A stretch of DNA of 36,525 nucleotides from assembly GCA_015487555.1 (NCBI GenBank), contig WFPK01000024.1:1-36525 (forward strand), written 5' to 3'. The notes under the pieces were generated by a model. It made no database searches. It saw only the letters and a program-made list of their open reading frames with translations, and was not told the origin of the DNA. Below are positions 1 to 8,496 of the stretch, in pieces (the first letter of the stretch is position 1; every line of letters starts with the position of its first letter). The position numbers were made by a program, and so were the translations under genes. This DNA comes from Phycisphaerales bacterium. Lineage in GTDB: Bacteria; Planctomycetota; Phycisphaerae; Phycisphaerales; UBA1924.

Positions 1-630
1 ACCCCAGACACCAGCTCCCCCAGCGCCCACCCGATCGCCCATCCGATTGCCAGCGCCATGTCCGGGCTCAGCACCGTGATGCCCTGGGCGATCCCCCTGT
101 CGATCGAGCCCACCCCCGAGGTCGATGCCTTCTCGATCATCGAGCTGCGCACCGACGCCCAACCCGAGGGCACATGGGCCGAGCGTGATTGGCTCGGGCT
201 CTGGCTGGCTGGCGCCCAAGCCCGTTCGCTCGCCCGCGCTCAGCCGAGCTTTGATCCACAGACCGATGCCCAGTCCGATCGTTGGATACTCGCTGCTGGT
301 GCCCAGCGCACCTTCGCGGGCACCGAGCAACGCATCATTGTCGTAGGCTCGAACGGGTGGGCAACCGACTCGATCATCGCCAGCAACGAACAGCTCGTCG
401 ATGGACGCATCCTCACACGCTGGCCCGGCAATGCGACCCTGCTCGATTCGTCGATCGCCTGGCTCGCGGGCATGGACGATCTCATCGGCCCGGGCACCCA
501 CGCCCGCCCGATCGCCACGATTACCAACCTCGATCCGCAACAACGCTCAATGATCCGCTGGCTGCTCTTGGCGGGGCTGCCCGGATTCATCCTCATCCTG
601 GGCATGGTCAGCCGGCTGATCTTCGGGTAG
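1..630 (+). CDS. GldG-like ABC-transporter auxiliary protein, C-terminal part (5' end outside window)
   Basis: The reading frame is open to the left edge, so only the last 209 residues are visible; the ATG at 58 is internal or an artefact of the cut. The visible part has the pattern of the C-terminus of GldG-type proteins that accompany ABC-2 permeases (gliding-motility-like or Nos-type transporters). There is a beta-rich stretch with RIIVVGSNGWATDS, resembling the family's 'vvGdsdfasn' strand, then SSIAWLAGMDDLIG, matching the usual 'NsinWLagdedLi' motif. A single C-terminal membrane helix (LLLAGLPGFILILGMVSRLI) follows. Known family members are extracytoplasmic proteins with a terminal anchor that work with an ATPase and permease, here presumably upstream. 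The last 84 bases overlap the convergent gene at 547-1581. The family assignment is by pattern only. Confidence 0.7.
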   Translation, partial: TPDTSSPSAHPIAHPIASAMSGLSTVMPWAIPLSIEPTPEVDAFSIIELRTDAQPEGTWAERDWLGLWLAGAQARSLARAQPSFDPQTDAQSDRWILAAGAQRTFAGTEQRIIVVGSNGWATDSIIASNEQLVDGRILTRWPGNATLLDSSIAWLAGMDDLIGPGTHARPIATITNLDPQQRSMIRWLLLAGLPGFILILGMVSRLIFG

Positions 631-1581
631 CTCCTGATCCACCTTTGCACCACTACTTGCATTCCAAATCGTAAATCTTCGGGCGACAATCCCCGTGCAG
701 ATCAGCCCCAGCGGGATCACAATGATCGTCTCGGCGATGCGGTTGATCACATCGGCCCCGATCGCGGTGCGCATGGTGATCGCAGCGCCCGACGAGGGAA
801 TCTTGGCAGCCAATCCTACCCCCCATTCGCGGAACCCGAACCCGCCGCCGGTGATCGGGATGACCTGGGCGATCTGTGACGCAGCGGTAATCAGCGCAAT
901 CTGCACCGGCGTGATGGTAATCCCAAGCATCGCAAAGGCTGCTGCGTAGCGCACCATCCACACCAAGACATCCGCGCTGCGAAACACCAACCCAAGGATC
1001 AGGTATCCAAGATTGGCACTCCAAATCGAACCGACCCCTGCAACAATCGCAAAGACCCCGATCGGAATCATCAGCACCACCACCAGCATCCCCAGCGAGA
1101 GATCGCTGGGCACCAGCAACACCAACCCGATTGCGATCGCATTGGCGATGCCGCCATGGATCATCGACCAGACGCTCGCCTCGATCGAATCGCGCACACG
1201 GATATTGTTGACCTTGGCGTGGTATCCGATGCGTCCGACGAGCCCGGGGCGCATGGGCAGGTGATTCAAAAGCCAGGCGCTGCCGACCAAGGCGAGCATC
1301 TCGCCCCGCCCGATCACCCCATGGCGGCGGACCAACGCATTGAGACACAACCCGACAAAGACCCAGTTGACCAACGGCCCAACGAGCACAATCACCACCG
1401 CCCACGCCGGGGCATGACGGATATTGCCCGCAAACTCCCTGAGCTGCTCAGGATCAGAAATCAGATACGCTGCTGCACCCGCCAAGAGCACAAGCCCAAC
1501 GATAAACCCGATGCGCCGGCGCAGACGCCTTGGGCTTGCCCCCACAGAACGGCTTACTGATTCACTCGCAGATTCATCCAT
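547..1581 (-). CDS. YbhN / lysylphosphatidylglycerol synthase TM-region family membrane protein
   Basis: A 344-residue polytopic inner-membrane protein with about seven or eight hydrophobic helices after a short basic N-terminus (RRLRRRIGF). The sequence fits the YbhN/AglD/MprF-TM family (formerly UPF0104): an early loop containing an LNHLPMRPGLVGR motif, and the late conserved loop QVIPITGGGFGFREWG, equivalent to the family's 'iP.PGGlG..E' signature. Family members are flippase-like or lipid-modifying membrane parts. No substrate can be named here, and the soluble MprF synthase domain is absent. The ATG at 1581 begins MDESASE. The C-terminal 28 codons are hydrophilic, rich in D, E, Q and P, and are read antisense to the membrane helix of the convergent neighbour. 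The next gene upstream on the same strand ends at 1626, only 44 bases away, so co-transcription with the TPR gene is plausible. Confidence 0.8.
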   Translation of the reverse strand: MDESASESVSRSVGASPRRLRRRIGFIVGLVLLAGAAAYLISDPEQLREFAGNIRHAPAWAVVIVLVGPLVNWVFVGLCLNALVRRHGVIGRGEMLALVGSAWLLNHLPMRPGLVGRIGYHAKVNNIRVRDSIEASVWSMIHGGIANAIAIGLVLLVPSDLSLGMLVVVLMIPIGVFAIVAGVGSIWSANLGYLILGLVFRSADVLVWMVRYAAAFAMLGITITPVQIALITAASQIAQVIPITGGGFGFREWGVGLAAKIPSSGAAITMRTAIGADVINRIAETIIVIPLGLICTGIVARRFTIWNASSGAKVDQELPEDQPADHAQDEDESGQPRQEQPADH

Positions 1582-1625
1582 ATGCGCATCGCCTCAAGAC
1601 CACCTCCTACGAGCACCATCATCGC

Positions 1626-4199
1626 TCAGGGCCCAAAGTAATCCTCACTGGGAAACATGGACTCAACCCCAGGCCCGAGCGTGCCGATCGTCGGAGTCAT
1701 CGATTCGAGCCTGGCCTTGATGATCCCGGCGATCGCGATCAATCTCGGATCGCTCACTTGCCCGAGCACCTCGAAGATCGGCGAATCCGCTGCATCTGTC
1801 CGCGTAAGCAAAGCTCCCGCGAGCACCACCGGGTCGACGCGTGAATCGATCAACGCATCCGACAAGAGCAACCCGAGCACATGGTCATCGAAGGGCATCA
1901 TCCCCGGAACCTGATGCCGATGGGGCAGCAACAGTATCATCCGCGCCCGCTCGTTGCTCTTGGCGTGCGTATAGAGCTCCATCAGCGCCCCCACCAGATC
2001 AGCCTGTTCTTGGGCCGAGAGCTCGCGTCCGGGCAATGGGAACAGCAATCGGTTTGCGCTGGCGATCACGCCTCGTCTTCGTGTATCCTCGTCGGTGCTC
2101 GCAAGCACCTCGATCAGGCGAGGCGTCTCATAACGGGTTTCTTCGAGTGCCTGTCGTTGGATTGTCTCAGATTCATCGGTGAGCCCCAGGGGCGAGTTGA
2201 CGATGCCGTAGATCGCCGCATCGGGATCAACCTGCATCTTTGAGAGGACCGAATCTGAGTGTCGCGGGCGAAACCCCTGGAGCAATCTCCATCGCTGCCG
2301 GACCGAGGTGGTTGGCTGCATCTTGATGAGCCACTGGGTCCTGGCGGAATCTGCGGGCACCTCGACGACCATCTCTTCGCGTGGGCGAAGCCGAAGCCGA
2401 TGATTGAGCTCGACGACCTTCGAGCTTGTTGTGCCCACGAACCCCACCGATTGTTCATCAATCCGTGGGACAATCAAAAACCGCGAATCCAAAGGCTGCG
2501 CAGGCCCCACCGCCAAGGGGATCGGCGCCAGGTTCTTGAGCCGAATCTTGATCGTTGGATTCTCGAGAGGATCAATATCTTCCCTCGGCGCAATCATATC
2601 AAGAGCAATGAAAGTCGAAGGGCGCGTGTTCATCTGATCGATCCAGTTGGGGATCGTCCCGGCGATCTGGATCATCTGCTTGCCCGCAGCTGTCAGTGTC
2701 TTGTCACCTGCCCCCAGCTCGACCATACGCGAACGAGCAAACGCACCGTACGCATCGAGTGGATACGAACGAACCAGCTTGGCGTACACCGCGATCGCCT
2801 CGTCGGCGTTACCCAGCTTCTCCTGCGATAACCCAATAATCAGATCCAGCGTTGGCGTCACGGGAAGCTCGGAAGCAAGCTCGAGGGCCTGGGCATACTG
2901 CCCATCGGCGTACAACGCCATCGGCTCGATCGAAGCAAAGTAAGACTCGAGCGCGGGTACAGCCTCAACAATCTGCTCGATGTCCCCACGAATTTCATCG
3001 TCCTGAAGCCCGACAATCGCACGGAGCACCTGAAAATCCGTAAAAAGACTCACCACCCGCATCCGCATCGCATGCTGATCCACACCCCGCTTCCCCACCA
3101 TCTCGGCGATCATACTGATCTCCGTATTGACCGTGCGCTGGATATCAGCAAGCACCTTCAGGGTCTCTTCCTGAGACTTCAGGGTATACGACGCGAGCAG
3201 CCTGAGCTTGTCGATACCGATGTCGTACCGGATATCCTCTGGCGCGAGCAAGTCATCGGTGGGAAGCTGCGCTTCGATGTACGAATCAATCAGCGATTGC
3301 GCCTCGGCCCGTCGATCATTCAGAATCGGATTGAGCTCGTCGAGCAAACTCCCAGGCCCATCGAGCTGCCAATCGAGCGCATACCGGATCTGCTCGATCG
3401 AAGTCGGCGCCCTGCCCGACTCGAGCTTATAGAGTGTGATCGCATTGGTCAAGAACCGCTTGGCCGGTGCATACGCCCCCTCGCTGGCGAGAATCCGTGT
3501 GATCGTCATGTGGACATTGGGATCGAGCGGATCGGCGAATAAAAGCTTGAACTGATAATCCAGAAGCATCGCTGTATCTTCGGTGCTCTGCCCATAAAAC
3601 TGTGCTGCAAGCGAGGCGGCTGCTTTGTGCGAAACATCGAGCTTGGTCGCCAGGCGAAGTCTTTCGATGAACCCCTGTGTATTGCCCGCCTCGCGCTCGA
3701 GCAACGCCGCATCGAGCGCGAGCCTTGAACGCACCGAAGGATCAAACGATTTCCCCTCCTCGCCCAGGAACCGATTGTAAAGCCTCAACCGCCCCTCAAC
3801 AGTCTGCTGCTTATTGATAACCGCGCTGACCAATCGAAGCTGGGCAACCGTATCGCGTGGATCGAGGGCGATCACTCGCCGTGTTGCCGAAATCATCATC
3901 TCATGCTCGCCAGCAGACCACGCCGCTTCGACAACCGAACGGGCCAAATCGACATTCGTCGGATCAAGATCAGACGCAACCGAGAGCAAATTCGCAGCCA
4001 GGAGATAATCCGCAGGAGTCGCCGATGCACGCAACCCAAGATCAAGCACCGTTACCCGCGAGAGATGTGACGCCACGATCGGATCGGGCGCAATCTGCCC
4101 ATCCTCAGCCCACGCCCCACTGGCCTCGCCGAGCAACAGCCCGACAAAGCACACACACCGCATAAGAACAGACATAGAAACGGATAAGCTGTGATTCAT
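1626..4199 (-). CDS. secreted TPR-repeat protein of unknown function
   Basis: An 857-residue protein starting with a signal peptide (hydrophobic segment CVCFVGLLLGEASGAWA, probable cleavage before EDGQ). The N-terminal half is alpha-helical with TPR-like 34-residue periodicity (for example ANLLSVASDLDPTNVDLA, then MISATRRVIALDPRDTVAQ). Another TPR-like hairpin lies in the middle (LIIGLSQEKLGNADEAIAVY). A later region rich in beta-strand residues (TIKIRLKNLAPIPLAVG) may be an Ig-like domain, and the C-terminus is again helical. I do not recognise the family. The frame continues upstream to 4517, but that part lies over a real gene. The ATG at 4199 is preceded by AGAGGAAG; the alternative ATG at 4214 overlaps the upstream stop as TGATG, which suggests translational coupling. 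Likely role: periplasmic or secreted scaffold (inference). Confidence 0.7.
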   Translation of the reverse strand: MNHSLSVSMSVLMRCVCFVGLLLGEASGAWAEDGQIAPDPIVASHLSRVTVLDLGLRASATPADYLLAANLLSVASDLDPTNVDLARSVVEAAWSAGEHEMMISATRRVIALDPRDTVAQLRLVSAVINKQQTVEGRLRLYNRFLGEEGKSFDPSVRSRLALDAALLEREAGNTQGFIERLRLATKLDVSHKAAASLAAQFYGQSTEDTAMLLDYQFKLLFADPLDPNVHMTITRILASEGAYAPAKRFLTNAITLYKLESGRAPTSIEQIRYALDWQLDGPGSLLDELNPILNDRRAEAQSLIDSYIEAQLPTDDLLAPEDIRYDIGIDKLRLLASYTLKSQEETLKVLADIQRTVNTEISMIAEMVGKRGVDQHAMRMRVVSLFTDFQVLRAIVGLQDDEIRGDIEQIVEAVPALESYFASIEPMALYADGQYAQALELASELPVTPTLDLIIGLSQEKLGNADEAIAVYAKLVRSYPLDAYGAFARSRMVELGAGDKTLTAAGKQMIQIAGTIPNWIDQMNTRPSTFIALDMIAPREDIDPLENPTIKIRLKNLAPIPLAVGPAQPLDSRFLIVPRIDEQSVGFVGTTSSKVVELNHRLRLRPREEMVVEVPADSARTQWLIKMQPTTSVRQRWRLLQGFRPRHSDSVLSKMQVDPDAAIYGIVNSPLGLTDESETIQRQALEETRYETPRLIEVLASTDEDTRRRGVIASANRLLFPLPGRELSAQEQADLVGALMELYTHAKSNERARMILLLPHRHQVPGMMPFDDHVLGLLLSDALIDSRVDPVVLAGALLTRTDAADSPIFEVLGQVSDPRLIAIAGIIKARLESMTPTIGTLGPGVESMFPSEDYFGP

Positions 4200-4213
4200 T
4201 CTTCCTCTTCTCA

Positions 4214-4531
4214 TCAAGCCCCCCACTGCATCACCGAAACAACAGCAAGTACGCCTGTCGACCCCAGAAAGATCACGCCGAGCATGCTTTGGATCGTCCT
4301 GGAAATAACCCGATGTGCCCGCGGAAAAACCCGGTCTGCAATACACATCAAAAACACAATCTGGGCGCCGCACAACGCTGCAGCCCCCGCGCTCGTTGCC
4401 AATACCCGATGCCCTAGCACCCCCGCGTGAGGCTCGGCAATCAACCAGACCCCCAACACACCAAGAGACAAGCTCCAAGGCAACGCACTGGCCATCACCA
4501 AAGCCAAACTCATCCATCTACGAGAATACAC
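4214..4531 (-). CDS. small hydrophobic membrane protein of unknown function
   Basis: A 105-residue protein with about three hydrophobic segments: SLALVMASALPWSLSLGVLG, the stretch around VLATSAGAAALCGAQIVFLM, and a C-terminal segment SMLGVIFLGSTGVLAVVSV. Basic residues (RVFPRAHRVISR) sit between the second and third. The frame starts at a GTG (4531); an ATG six codons in, at 4513, is an equally possible start, and neither has a clear Shine-Dalgarno. Its TGA overlaps a possible ATG of the TPR gene (TGATG at 4212-4216), so the two are probably translated from one message. No family recognised. It could be an accessory or anchor for the secreted TPR protein, but that rests only on adjacency. The hydrophobic pattern and coupling argue that this, not the long frame crossing it, is the real gene. 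Confidence 0.6.
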   Translation of the reverse strand: MYSRRWMSLALVMASALPWSLSLGVLGVWLIAEPHAGVLGHRVLATSAGAAALCGAQIVFLMCIADRVFPRAHRVISRTIQSMLGVIFLGSTGVLAVVSVMQWGA

Positions 4532-4664
4532 CCATGCCTCCGATGCTCAAATCCGGGATTCTACACCATCCCATCATAGAGTATTCAGAGCGTCCGCATG
4601 ACCCGATTGCCCAACGATCTCTGCCCGATTCTTCGTCCTTGCCTGCTCTTGCCTTGCCTGCCCT

Positions 4665-6581
4665 TTACCCAAGGGCCATCGCCATCAGAAACTCGGCATT
4701 GGTCTTGTGTTTGCCCAATCGGCTCTTGAGCAGCTCCATCGCCTCGACGACATTCATATCCGCCAAGACCTTGCGAAGCCGATACACCAGCTCGAGCTCC
4801 TTGGGATCCATCAATAGCTCCTCGCGCCGCGTGCCCGAAGCTGCCACATCAATCGCCGGGTAAATCCGCTTCTCGACTAATCTTCGATCAAGGTGCAGCT
4901 CGGAGTTGCCCGTGCCTTTGAACTCCTCGAAGATCACCTCGTCCATCTTCGATCCCGTATCAACCAACGCCGTCCCGATGATCGTCAACGATCCGCCTCG
5001 CTCGATCGCCCGGGCCGCCCCGAAGAACTTTTTGGGCCGCTGGAGCGCATTGGAATCCAACCCGCCGGACATGATCTTGCCCGAGTGCGGAATATCGTTG
5101 TTGTACGCCCGGGCCAATCGTGTAATCGAATCGAGCAGGATCACGACATCCTCGCCAAACTCCACCATCCGCCTGGCCTTTTCGATCACCATCTCGGCCA
5201 CCGCGACATGCCTGCTCGATTGCTCGTCGAAAGTACTCGCGACCACCTCGACATCCTTGCCCACATTGCGTTTGAAGTCCGTCACCTCTTCAGGCCGCTC
5301 ATCGACCAAAAGCACAAACACACGAACATCAGGGTAGTTCTCGTTGATCGCTGCAGTCATCTTCTGCATCAACACCGTCTTGCCAGTCCGAGGCGGCGCC
5401 ACAATCAACGCCCGCTGACCCATCCCGATTGGAGAAACCAGATCCATGATCCGCATCTCAATGTTCTCGGGAGTCGTCTCCAACAACAGCCGCTTCTCGG
5501 GGTGCATCGGAATCAAATCCTCGAAGTTCACCAGATCATGAAGCTCGGCAGGATCTCGCCCGTTGACCTTCTCCACCTTCAACAACGCAAAATACCGCTC
5601 CGATTCCTTCGGAGGCCTGACCGCGCCACGCACATTCATCCCACGACGAAGACCAAATCGACGAATCTGACTCGGCGAAACATAAATATCATCAGGACCG
5701 GCAAGATAGCTCAGTTCGGGGCTGCGCAAGAACCCAAACCCATCAGCCATAATCTGAAGCGTCCCCTCGCCGAACATGATCCCCTGCTTGGCAGCGCGGG
5801 CTTTGAGAATTTTGAAGATCAAATCCTGGTTGGGAAGCTGATGGAACTCTTCGAGTCCTTCCTTGTCGGCCACCTTCATCAGCTCGTCGTGATCCATCCG
5901 CTGAAAATCAGAAATCGTCAGCCCATCATCCTCGATCTTGCCACCCGCTGCAGCCACGATGCGTTCGAGCTCCTCAGCTTCGCGTTCGAGTTGCTCGTCC
6001 GAAGGCAACACATGCGATGGATACAAATTCGATGATGATCGTTGGCGTTGATTCTGGTTGTTGCGCTGCGATCCTCCGCCACCGCCATTGCCACCTGAAG
6101 CCCCTCGCCGTTTCTTCCGATTCCGCCTGCGTCCACTCCCACCTTCACTTTCCTGCTGCCCACCGCCGTTGCCGCCGCCACTGCCCCCACTGCTGCTCCC
6201 GCTGCCCCCACTGCGATTGGAAGCTTTCGATCGTCCCTCACGGTTCGATTCCCCTGAATCGGTCGATGCCGATCCCGATGAAGAACCTGAAGAACCTGAG
6301 GAGCCCGACGAAGAACCTGCCGAAGACTCGGGCTTGGGCTCTGCTTTGGGCTTAGGCTCAGTCTTGGGCCTGGCATCTTGCGTGCGTTTGGTTTCGGATT
6401 TTGATTCGGCCTTGGCGCGGAGCTTCGAGACCACTTTGGACTCGGGTTTGGATTCGGACACAGTGCCCGCCTTTTCGACTTTGGTCGATGTTTTCTTTGT
6501 TGTGCGTTTTTTCTTGGTTGTCTTGGTAGACGATGCGGTCTTGGTGGCGTCTTTTTCGACAACCTCGGTGGACTTGGCCAT
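4665..6581 (-). CDS. rho: transcription termination factor Rho with long disordered N-terminus
   Basis: A 638-residue Rho, against about 420 in E. coli. Residues 1-190 are low-complexity: first K/T/E-rich ([14 protein letters not shown]), then S/G runs, then a basic stretch [10 protein letters not shown] and glycine repeats. Residues about 219-265 form the Rho N-terminal SAP-like domain. Residues about 273-345 form the cold-shock-like primary RNA-binding domain ([24 protein letters not shown]). The RecA-type ATPase follows, with Walker A APPRTGKT near 395-402 and Walker [11 protein letters not shown] near 479. The hexameric RNA-translocase core is complete, so the enzyme should be active. The start was set at the ATG at 6581, preceded by GAGG nine bases upstream; an in-frame extension to 6629 lacks such support. 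Basic/glycine-rich insertions are known in Rho of several phyla and can widen RNA binding or promote condensate formation. Confidence 0.95.
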   Translation of the reverse strand: MAKSTEVVEKDATKTASSTKTTKKKRTTKKTSTKVEKAGTVSESKPESKVVSKLRAKAESKSETKRTQDARPKTEPKPKAEPKPESSAGSSSGSSGSSGSSSGSASTDSGESNREGRSKASNRSGGSGSSSGGSGGGNGGGQQESEGGSGRRRNRKKRRGASGGNGGGGGSQRNNQNQRQRSSSNLYPSHVLPSDEQLEREAEELERIVAAAGGKIEDDGLTISDFQRMDHDELMKVADKEGLEEFHQLPNQDLIFKILKARAAKQGIMFGEGTLQIMADGFGFLRSPELSYLAGPDDIYVSPSQIRRFGLRRGMNVRGAVRPPKESERYFALLKVEKVNGRDPAELHDLVNFEDLIPMHPEKRLLLETTPENIEMRIMDLVSPIGMGQRALIVAPPRTGKTVLMQKMTAAINENYPDVRVFVLLVDERPEEVTDFKRNVGKDVEVVASTFDEQSSRHVAVAEMVIEKARRMVEFGEDVVILLDSITRLARAYNNDIPHSGKIMSGGLDSNALQRPKKFFGAARAIERGGSLTIIGTALVDTGSKMDEVIFEEFKGTGNSELHLDRRLVEKRIYPAIDVAASGTRREELLMDPKELELVYRLRKVLADMNVVEAMELLKSRLGKHKTNAEFLMAMALG

Positions 6582-6880
6582 GGAACTGATCCTCATTGGT
6601 CTCACCACCCGAAGCATACGCCTCGCCAATGGCTCGACTCGATCCTACATGCGTGATGGAAAAGGGTTTGTGAACTGTGAAAAACAGATGCATTCTGAAA
6701 TCGCAGATTTGAAAACGATCCGCGTTTGGAACTATATCAATCGGCCCGCTCTTTGCTGCCCCGCCCCGCTCGCTACCGAGTTCTTTGGCAGCCTCATCGA
6801 ATAAAAAGCAAAAGTCGGGTGGAAAGGAGTCGTTTGGAAGACGAACCAGATCAGGCGCCCGATGCCCGATGCTCGATGCC
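6582..6880. other. intergenic region between the coaE fusion gene and rho
   Basis: About 300 bases without a convincing gene. It must hold the rho leader and promoter, or be a read-through spacer from the upstream fusion gene on the same strand. Read on the minus strand, a TATAGT hexamer preceded by GA lies near 6733-6738, but I see no good -35 at the right distance. A short direct repetition of CCCGATGC/CTCGATGC occurs near 6858-6880. No terminator hairpin with a T-tract was found. Confidence 0.4.
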
Positions 6881-8044
6881 TCAAATCCTTCTGGCCAAAT
6901 CCTTCTGGATTGAAGCGAGCACCCGTGCGACTCGGCCATCGAGCTCATCGGGTAAGCCGATATTGGCTACTACATAATCGGCCCGTTTTCGCTTGTGTTC
7001 AAGTCCGAGCTGCGCTTTTTCTCGTTTATCGAGCTCCTGAGCATCCCACCCACGCGTCGCCAGGACCCGCGCAGCCCGCGTTTCCAAAGGCGTATCCACG
7101 AAAACAATCGCATCGCACTCCGAATCGACCCCGGCTTCAAATAATAACGGAGCGTCAATAATCACCCCCGGAACCCCCTGTTCAATCGCCCGCTCAATCA
7201 GCCCTTGCCTGCGCTGATGGACCAACGGGTGGATCAGCGCTTCGAGTTTCCGCCGTTCGAATGGGCGATCAAACACAATCTGGGCAACCCGCGACCGATC
7301 CACCGACCCATCCGATGCCAGAATATCACGCCCCCACCACTCCACAAGCTGAGCAACCACCGCAGGCTCACGCATAATCTCGCGCACACTCTCGTCCGAA
7401 TCCGAAACCACGCACCCCAGATCGGCAAAGGCCCGCGCCACAGTCGATTTGCCCGATCCAATCCCCCCCACGATTCCGATCACAGGCGTCACTTGTTTCC
7501 CCTGTCCATATGCTGCCATTCGATCCGCCTGCGCCCGAATCGTATCGAGCACCTGCTGGGGATGCTCGACCCCACGCCAGACCAGATCAACCGACCCAGT
7601 GCCTGCCGTCGTGATCCCCAATGACCCGATCCCAAAGAGCCGCTCAGCCGGCGGGCGCACCATCACGATATGCTGAATCCGCCGAAGCGGGATATCGGTG
7701 GTCACACTCCGCAGGATGCCGAACCTGGCGATGATCCGCGCATCGGTCAAGATGTGTCGTCTTGCCCCCCAATCGAGCAATCCAAGCCCCAGCCTCAATC
7801 CAACAATCACCAATGCCCCATTGGCACCCGAAACCACTGCCGGGGACCCCATCGCCATCCCGACCCACCGCATGCCTCCCCACGCGATAAGCCCGACGAC
7901 AATCCACCGCCACATCTGCGTCACCACAAAGGCAATATGAGGGCGGTCATCAATCAGCACCCGCTCACCTGCGGGGATGAAATCCGGGCGAGATTGATGA
8001 TGTGTATTCTTTTGTGTAGCAGGGAGATCGCGGACCATCTTCAT
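6881..8044 (-). CDS. coaE: fusion of membrane-bound bacterial PH domain (bPH2) with dephospho-CoA kinase
   Basis: One uninterrupted frame of 387 residues joins two domains. Residues about 25-180 are a bPH2 (DUF304, YdbS-like) unit: a short beta hairpin ERVLIDDRPH, two hydrophobic segments, then the PH-like part RRHILTDARIIARFGIL and the family-typical LFGIGSLGITTAGTG. Residues about 188-387 are a full dephospho-CoA kinase, the last step of CoA synthesis: P-loop GIVGGIGSGKST near 190-201, the D-S-D segment corresponding to the usual DAD motif, DAPLLFEAG near 298, and a C-terminal ADYVVANIG. CoaE is normally a soluble protein of about 200 residues. Here the kinase would be tethered to the membrane. 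The codon at 8047 is TTG, so the start is the ATG at 8044 or 8038; none has a strong Shine-Dalgarno. Confidence 0.88.
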   Translation of the reverse strand: MKMVRDLPATQKNTHHQSRPDFIPAGERVLIDDRPHIAFVVTQMWRWIVVGLIAWGGMRWVGMAMGSPAVVSGANGALVIVGLRLGLGLLDWGARRHILTDARIIARFGILRSVTTDIPLRRIQHIVMVRPPAERLFGIGSLGITTAGTGSVDLVWRGVEHPQQVLDTIRAQADRMAAYGQGKQVTPVIGIVGGIGSGKSTVARAFADLGCVVSDSDESVREIMREPAVVAQLVEWWGRDILASDGSVDRSRVAQIVFDRPFERRKLEALIHPLVHQRRQGLIERAIEQGVPGVIIDAPLLFEAGVDSECDAIVFVDTPLETRAARVLATRGWDAQELDKREKAQLGLEHKRKRADYVVANIGLPDELDGRVARVLASIQKDLARRI

Positions 8045-8047
8045 CAA

Positions 8048-8496
8048 TCATAGTCACATACCGTTCCTGACCCGTTCAAAGCATGCTTCTTATTATTGAC
8101 TCAAAACCCGGGTTGAAAAAGCATGGTGCCCCTGGCAAACACCACTCCATTTGGCCACGCCCCGGCTCTCATACATTTTTGTCCGAAATTCTTCAAATTT
8201 TGCGAGTTTCCCCTTGAACAGGGAAAGGCTTTGAAGGACACTGGTGCCTTCGAGGGAGGACTCGACCGTTGTAGGCCGAGCCGTGGGGATTCGAGTGAGA
8301 GGACTGCCTGCATCCATTCTGCACAGACAAGGCCGAGCCTTCGAGCGCGTGCTTTCCTGCTTCGGTGTGACCAGTCGTCGCCTTTTTTTGCGTGACTCAT
8401 CCAAGCCCCTGTCTGGAACCATTCAACCGGAACCGGACAACCATCCCAGAGGTTTCGCTTCTACGCACAAAAAGAGAGAAAAGGAGAAAGTAAAGA
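8048..8496. other. 450-bp intergenic region, candidate structured RNA in the middle
   Basis: This lies between the divergent coaE fusion and PEP-CTERM genes. From about 8205 to 8390 it shows several pairing options: TTTCCC/GGGAAA with loop CTTGAACA (8207-8226), ACTCGA pairing with TCGAGT across about 30 bases, AAGGC/GCCTT around a CGA loop, and a long-range match of GGAAAG near 8222 with CTTTCC near 8350. A run of seven T follows at about 8383-8389, but no perfect terminator stem precedes it. The last 30 bases before the PEP-CTERM gene are purine-rich. I cannot assign it to a known RNA family; 6S, SRP, RNase P and tmRNA motifs were looked for and not found. Confidence 0.3.

Noticed and set aside
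4200-4517. N-terminal extension of the TPR protein to 4517
   Set aside because: The added 106 residues are Cys/Arg/Gly-rich and unlike a signal peptide, while the other frame encodes a good small membrane protein. The signal peptide begins at 4199 or 4214.
4893-6035. Long plus-strand frame of 380 codons opposite rho
   Set aside because: It is the antisense shadow of a conserved Rho. The translation is rich in R, H, L and P without domain pattern, as expected from high-GC third positions.
8150-8166. TGGCCACGCCCCGGC as a sigma-54 promoter before PEP-CTERM gene 1
   Set aside because: Spacing GG-N10-GC is right, but the CAC and TTGC parts do not fit and it lies more than 300 bases from the gene.
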